A DNA stretch of 64,000 nucleotides from Larimichthys crocea (Eukaryota > Chordata > Actinopteri > Sciaenidae): positions 3,515,632 to 3,579,631 of the forward strand of contig NC_040018.1 of NCBI RefSeq assembly GCF_000972845.2, given 5' to 3'. Below, piece by piece: positions 63,794 to 64,000 of this stretch. The position numbers and the translations under genes are program-made. A model generated the notes under the pieces. It was not told the origin of the DNA. It worked only from the letters and a program-made list of their open reading frames with translations, and made no database searches. Each line of letters begins with the position of its first letter. Position 1 is the stretch's first letter.

Positions 63794-64000
63794 ATGTCAG
63801 AGGAGCAGGAGAATATCGATCACCGCATCACATATCTCTTCAATCAAGGCCTGACACAGGCTGAAATATCTTTATGCCTTGCTATAGATAATGTACACAT
63901 TAGTGTGCGTCATCTAAGATGACGCTAGCAAGGCTTCAGCTTTATCGGAGGCGCACTCTAACTGAGCCTGATGTCATCATAAATACCCTGAAAAGTCTGT
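63794..64000 (+). pseudogene. N-terminus of a fish transposon integrase-like protein (frameshifted, cut by window edge)
   Basis: From ATG at 63794, 42 codons run to a TGA at 63920. They include the helix-turn-helix-like LFNQGLTQAEISLCLA. One frame over, the reading continues as RLQLYRRRTLTEPDVI to the window end. This two-part order (an xGLTQxEIxxxLA helix, then LGLYRR) is what I know from fish integrase-core-domain proteins of repetitive origin. One base appears lost near 63917-63922. The catalytic core would lie beyond the window. The upstream flank (GATAACGAGATAATTAATTT, 63704-63723) is also a repeat-family sequence. Confidence 0.55.

Larger units (their letters stand above)
54130..64000. 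other. Region downstream of bbs4 without a confirmed host gene
   Basis: Nearly 10 kb. Recognised: family A pieces (54969-55165, 55955-56705, 62020-62215), a solo LTR (56033-56497), an LTR-like T-rich block (58790-59090), a LINE-like block (60010-60660), a 41-bp tandem pair (62409-62490), a dispersed repeat at about 63510-63660 and an integrase-like relic (63794 to the edge). Remaining stretches are AT-rich with no exon chain. Confidence 0.6.

Overview
This is vertebrate nuclear DNA, most likely from a percomorph-type ray-finned fish. It holds three multi-exon genes, all on the + strand, with GT/AG introns. The space between exons is packed with interspersed repeats I recognise as common in teleosts. 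I saw no bacterial operons, CRISPR arrays, rRNA or tRNA genes.

Region 1 (1-21361) is the 3' three quarters of an unconventional class IX myosin. It matches MYO9A over the end of the motor, the IQ neck, a long tail exon, a zinc-binding C1 domain, a RhoGAP domain and a conserved C-terminus ending in EFMV. I placed 29 exons whose phases all agree; the joined partial product is about 1905 residues. The 5' end of the gene lies before the window.

Region 2 (21362-38241) has a 5 kb spacer, then SCAMP2 (coding 26341-32844, nine coding exons, about 337 residues) behind a GC-rich promoter with an NRF1-like site and a 22-bp tandem triplication. SCAMP2 exon 7 carries one extra T that breaks its frame. 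Its 3' flank is present twice (about 33.16-35.11 kb and 35.40-37.28 kb), on either side of a 10-N gap. The second copy has many single-base gaps, which points to an assembly artefact rather than biology.

Region 3 (38242-53475) is BBS4, complete in 16 coding exons (534 residues), the TPR subunit of the BBSome. Its promoter has a 14-bp RFX X-box with a YY1-like motif over the start codon.

Region 4 (53476-64000) has no confirmed host gene. It is built of repeats: a MITE-like family with at least six copies in the window, one of them split by a solo LTR with a 5-bp target duplication; LINE and LTR fragments; and at the right edge the broken start of a transposon integrase-like protein.

The three genes are not one pathway. 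MYO9A is a Rho-inactivating motor, SCAMP2 a vesicle-trafficking tetraspanner and BBS4 a cilium trafficking subunit. MYO9A, SCAMP2 and BBS4 all lie in human 15q23-q24, so the window is a compact fish version of that synteny block. I found no convincing new biological system. The best leads are the BBS4 X-box, two optional microexons in MYO9A, the SCAMP2 promoter repeat, the assembly faults and the dated transposon nesting.
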